Shown here: positions 15,307 through 17,516 of the stretch, piece after piece | How the letters are laid out: the number at the start of each line of letters is the position of its first letter | How positions within the stretch are numbered: the first letter of the stretch is position 1 | Assembly (NCBI GenBank): GCA_045541735.1 | Contig: JAZQJQ010000145.1 | Location: 1 to 17,516 of the forward strand | Direction of reading: 5' to 3' | Length of the DNA: 17,516 nucleotides | Origin: RUG12395 sp045541735 | GTDB taxonomy: Bacteria > Bacillota > Clostridia > Oscillospirales > CAG-272 | Position numbers and translations under genes: made by a program | Notes under the pieces: generated by a model | What the model saw: the letters and a program-made list of their open reading frames with translations, nothing else | Told to the model about the DNA's origin: nothing | The model's database searches: none

Positions 15307-15891
15307 TTATTTTTTCTTTTCGAGGAAATACGACGCTTCCATATCCGCTACGGATAACGCGAATGCGAGAGGATAAGCCTCAAGCGCATCGCCAACGGTG
15401 CGCGGGTCCTCGTTACCCGAAAATCCCATATGGTAACGTATTGCAAACGCTTCGTCTCGGGTGAGGCGCATATAACCCGATGCTATGTAAACGGATTTCT
15501 CGCCGTGACCGTAGGGGAGAGGGTCTGAGAATTCAAAGGTGGGTACGCTGTGCCATACTCCGTTTTCATCCTTTACGTTGCGAGTGCCCGGCTTGTAGCA
15601 GTTTACCTTGCAAAGGTCGTGAAGCAGTGCCGCAATTGCAACGCTCTCATCGCTGAAATCAAGTCCGTAAAGCTCCTTCACTCTCGGGCGCGAGAGATAA
15701 TCAACGAGGCAATCGTACACGTTAAGGCTGTGGTCGACCAGTCCGCCCGCATATGAGCCATGGAAGCGTGCGCTTGCGGGCGCAACAAAAAAGTCGGATT
15801 GAGGGGAAAGCAGATATTCAAGCAGCTTATCTGCGCCCTCGCGCTGTATTTTTGTTTGATAGATCTCAATAAATCTTTCTTTTCCTGTCAT
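15307..15891 (-). CDS. HD-domain protein (putative phosphohydrolase)
   Basis: Metal-dependent HD superfamily fold. The 194 residues carry His54 (in GGLVDHS), His91-Asp92 (LLHDLCKV), His129 (YGHGEKS), His154 (IRYHMG) and Asp183 (SVADMEAS), the H...HD...H...H...D order of active family members. The substrate is unknown: relatives hydrolyse nucleotides, cyclic nucleotides or nucleic-acid ends. The early segment (SPQSDFFVAPASARFHGSYA) resembles HD proteins once annotated as hydrolases or YhaM-like, but no OB-fold domain is present. Its ribosome site (TAAGGAG) includes the stop codon of the CPBP gene, 9 nt upstream, so the two are one unit. Confidence 0.88.
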   Translation of the reverse strand: MTGKERFIEIYQTKIQREGADKLLEYLLSPQSDFFVAPASARFHGSYAGGLVDHSLNVYDCLVDYLSRPRVKELYGLDFSDESVAIAALLHDLCKVNCYKPGTRNVKDENGVWHSVPTFEFSDPLPYGHGEKSVYIASGYMRLTRDEAFAIRYHMGFSGNEDPRTVGDALEAYPLAFALSVADMEASYFLEKKK

Positions 15892-15900
15892 AATAACTCC

Positions 15901-16929
15901 TTATGCAAACAAACCGTAAACGGTAAGTGCCAAAGCTACTGCTGTGTAGAGAATAGTAAATACGCCCGAAAACATAATTACCGCGCGCCTGCCCTTGGGC
16001 ATAAGCTTGCTGTCTGCGGAACGGATGAGCTTACCAAAGAAGATGATACCGAGCACAAGACCCGTAACCACGGTGAAAACGAGTATTAGCGAATAGAGAA
16101 GATAGGGTATAATGATATGCGCGTGCTCCGTAAAATATTCAAGCAGGGCTTCAATATCGTTTTCTCCGGTCATAACGGCAAAACGGTCGAGAACGTCGAT
16201 AAGATCGCTTCGAAGAAGCAGAAGCCCCGGTACGCTTCCAACAAAATTCACTACCGCGTGTAAAATAACGGTGTATATTATCTTACCGGTGCGCACGTAG
16301 ATAACACCGAAGAGACATCCGAGAGCAAAGGCATAAAGCATTTGCTGCAAATTAGTGTGAAAAAGGGAGAATGCAAGCGCACTGAAGATAACGGCTTGCC
16401 ATTCGCCGTAAGGGGCGAGACGGTCACAGAGCATCTTTCGGAAGATAAGCTCTTCCATAATGGGCGCGATGATCACGGTGGAGAGGATCGCGAGCCAAAG
16501 ATTTGCGTTTTCAAGCGTTTCGTCGAGGCGGCTGGGGAATGTGGTATCAAATATCTCTTCAAGCAGAGAAGTAATACCGACGGTTATGATATTAAATATG
16601 TAGATACAGCTTATTGCGATAACTGCGGCGCATATAAGAGAACCTGCACCCATCTTTTTCTTTACAAGCGGCGCGGCAGGAACGTTCTGTATTACAACGA
16701 AAAAAAGCGGTGCGCCCGCACAGTATATAGCAACGAAGTTAAGGGCGAGGATGAACCAATCCGTGTCAATTACCCGGGGGAAAAACAATGCTGCGATAAC
16801 CGAAAGTGCAATTGCGGAAATCTGAGTTGCAACAATGAAAGCAAAAAGCGCCGTGCCCGCATTGCGGTAAGCTTTTTTTGCCTCCGATTCCGCATATTGA
16901 GGTAAACTTGTATATTCAAGGCTGTCCAT
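15901..16929 (-). CDS. CPBP-family intramembrane glutamic protease
   Basis: Multi-span membrane protein of the CPBP (Rce1/Abi) family. The 342 residues have about eight hydrophobic segments. Catalytic motifs are in order: EELIFR (159-164, the EExxxR motif), SLFH (His191) and HAVVN (His224, Asn228). These are the residues expected in an active glutamic protease. The N-terminus is cytoplasmic and hydrophilic (1-24). Family members process prenylated or signalling peptides, or provide bacteriocin immunity; no bacteriocin gene is in the window, so the substrate is unknown. AAGGAGG lies 6 nt before the ATG, and the promoter is at 16958-16986. Confidence 0.92.
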   Translation of the reverse strand: MDSLEYTSLPQYAESEAKKAYRNAGTALFAFIVATQISAIALSVIAALFFPRVIDTDWFILALNFVAIYCAGAPLFFVVIQNVPAAPLVKKKMGAGSLICAAVIAISCIYIFNIITVGITSLLEEIFDTTFPSRLDETLENANLWLAILSTVIIAPIMEELIFRKMLCDRLAPYGEWQAVIFSALAFSLFHTNLQQMLYAFALGCLFGVIYVRTGKIIYTVILHAVVNFVGSVPGLLLLRSDLIDVLDRFAVMTGENDIEALLEYFTEHAHIIIPYLLYSLILVFTVVTGLVLGIIFFGKLIRSADSKLMPKGRRAVIMFSGVFTILYTAVALALTVYGLFA

Positions 16930-16957
16930 AGCAATCCTCCTTACTATTTATAGTGAT

Positions 16958-16986
16958 AGAATATCACCTTTTTTAGGCGGTGTCAA
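16958..16986 (-). promoter_or_regulatory. Promoter of the CPBP-HD unit
   Basis: On the minus strand TTGACA (16986-16981), 17 nt, TATTCT (16963-16958). The ATG is 28 nt downstream of the -10 box. It is divergent from the tRNA promoter at 17017. Confidence 0.78.
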
Positions 16987-17016
16987 GGCATAGTAAAGTA
17001 TATGTGAAAATAGCTA

Positions 17017-17045
17017 TTGACAAAACAAAAAACTTGTGCTACAAT
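17017..17045 (+). promoter_or_regulatory. Promoter of the CAT-anticodon tRNA
   Basis: TTGACA (17017-17022), 17 nt, TACAAT (17040-17045), with an extended -10 TG at 17037-17038. Confidence 0.85.
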
Positions 17046-17062
17046 ACCAAAGTACCAAAAAA

Positions 17063-17074
17063 CCGCATATGCGG
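17063..17074. repeat. 12-bp palindrome at the 5' end of the tRNA
   Basis: CCGCATATGCGG is a perfect palindrome whose last two bases are the first two of the mature tRNA. It would compete with the acceptor stem in the precursor, or mark the 5' leader for processing. Its role is unknown. Confidence 0.5.
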
Positions 17075-17149
17075 GCCAATAGCTCAGTTGGTCAGAGCTA
17101 CCGGCTCATAACCGGTTGGTCCGGGGTTCGAGTCCCTGTTGGCCCACCA
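17073..17149 (+). tRNA. tRNA with CAT anticodon (Ile2 or elongator Met), CCA encoded
   Basis: Acceptor GGGCCAA (17073-17079) pairs with TTGGCCC (17139-17145), discriminator A, CCA at 17147-17149. The anticodon stem ACCGG/CCGGT encloses CTCATAA, with anticodon CAT at 17107-17109. The first acceptor pair is G-C and the anticodon stem lacks the GGG/CCC of initiators, so it is not fMet. C4-G69 and C5-G68 are pairs used by TilS to recognise tRNA-Ile2, which leans the call to Ile(k2C-AU), but elongator Met is not excluded. Confidence 0.93.
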
Positions 17150-17180
17150 AAAAAAGACGAACTTCGGTTCGTCTTTTTTT
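17150..17180 (+). terminator. Intrinsic terminator of the tRNA
   Basis: AAGACGAAC-TTCG-GTTCGTCTT, extended by an A run and a T run to about 13 bp, with a stable UUCG loop and ending in seven T. It starts immediately after the CCA. Confidence 0.93.
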
Positions 17181-17182
17181 AT

Positions 17183-17370
17183 CCAAGACCGAAGGGCTTG
17201 GTATGGCATCAATTCGCAAGGCGAATTGTATGTAATTGCGGCTTGTCCGCGTATGGCATCAGCCGTTAGGCTGTATCACTCGTTTTTCTTTGGTCTTGAT
17301 TCCATACATTACTTCGTAATGATTCCATACCGCAACAAGTTGCGGATTTCATACACGCCTTCGGCGTGAT
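17183..17370. repeat. Tandem hairpin array with two opposed halves
   Basis: The left half has CCAAG...CTTGG (17183-17201), CAATTCGC-AAG-GCGAATTG (17210-17228), GCGG...CCGC (17238-17250) and CAGCC-GTTA-GGCTG (17260-17273), separated by TATGGCAT, TATGTAATT and GTATGGCAT. The right half has CATTAC-TTC-GTAATG (17307-17321), CCGCAAC-AA-GTTGCGG (17330-17345) and CACGCC-TTC-GGCGTG (17354-17368), joined by ATTCCATA and ATTTCATA. GATTCCATAC in the right half is the reverse complement of the left linker with one mismatch. CAAGACC (17184-17190) and GGTCTTG (17292-17298) bound the left half. Stems differ in sequence while linkers are conserved, the reverse of a CRISPR. There is no long open frame. Confidence 0.8.
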
Positions 17371-17393
17371 TTGTTACGAGAGGAAACCCGGTT

Positions 17394-17516
17394 ATGGCAA
17401 GAAATTTGTTGCTTGAATATTCGGAACAGTTGGCTTGTGAGATTGCAAAACTTTGTAATACTTGCAAAATTGATTCCAATGTTGTTTATCAAATAAAAAA
17501 GTCATCTTCAAAATAA
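17394..17516 (+). CDS. Short ORF resembling the start of an S23/four-helix-bundle protein, possibly truncated
   Basis: A 40-codon frame reads MARNLLLEYSEQLACEIAKL, then ends YQIKKSSSK and a TAA that is the very last codon of the window. The opening helix and the QIxKSSSx region resemble the first third of four-helix-bundle proteins of the S23/IVP family (usually 110-130 residues), in which that spot continues into IGANI. The stop may be genuine, may mark a decayed copy, or may reflect a one-base deletion in the AAAA run just before it. GAGAGG at 17378-17383 is a plausible ribosome site. Codon use is A/T-rich compared with the arg genes. It directly follows the hairpin array. The assignment is by memory of the family and is tentative. 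Confidence 0.45.
   Translation: MARNLLLEYSEQLACEIAKLCNTCKIDSNVVYQIKKSSSK

Noticed and set aside
17183..17370. CRISPR array
   Set aside because: The constant parts are only 8-10 nt and the variable parts are self-complementary; spacers of 30-40 nt and 25-37 nt repeats are absent, and no cas genes are nearby.

Overview
The window reads as a chromosomal segment of a Gram-positive anaerobe of the class Clostridia (Bacillota), probably a gut-type lineage. This is inferred from purine-rich Shine-Dalgarno sites, near-consensus sigma-A promoters with 17-bp spacers, CCA-encoding tRNA genes, an argCJBDF operon with an ArgJ-type acetyl cycle, and GC-rich hairpin repeats between genes. No 16S sequence is present, so the genus is not determined.

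Layout. Positions 1-934 (-) hold the N-terminal two thirds of pyruvate kinase with its own promoter. The 427-bp divergent gap to 1361 holds two opposed promoters and two candidate ArgR/AhrC operators. Positions 1362-6562 (+) are a tight arginine operon, argC-argJ-argB-argD-argF, carrying glutamate through N-acetylated intermediates to ornithine and then citrulline. argG, argH and carAB are not here. A 123-bp nested palindrome closes the operon. It is followed on + by a D-2-hydroxyacid dehydrogenase (6740-7687), an MscS-type mechanosensitive channel (7730-8788), and a tightly linked, unrecognised single-span membrane protein (8791-9984). tRNA-Gly(TCC) lies at 10086-10159.

Positions 10200-10650 have no gene. 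They hold a GC-rich, MITE-like hairpin element flanked by an inverted pair of identical hairpins. From 10658 to 16929 all genes are on the - strand. In transcription order they are a CPBP-family membrane protease and an HD-domain protein (one unit), then a Crp/Fnr-type regulator, a lipoprotein solute-binding protein, a permease and an ATPase (one translationally coupled ABC-importer operon), then an M32 metallocarboxypeptidase with its own promoter.

The right end has a CAT-anticodon tRNA (17073-17149) with a strong promoter and terminator. Next comes a striking array of short perfect hairpins separated by near-identical 8-9 nt linkers, three units in one orientation and three in the other (17183-17370). 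Directly after it is the start of a small protein that resembles the S23/four-helix-bundle family, whose frame closes on the last base of the window. This array plus its neighbouring ORF is the least explained structure here.
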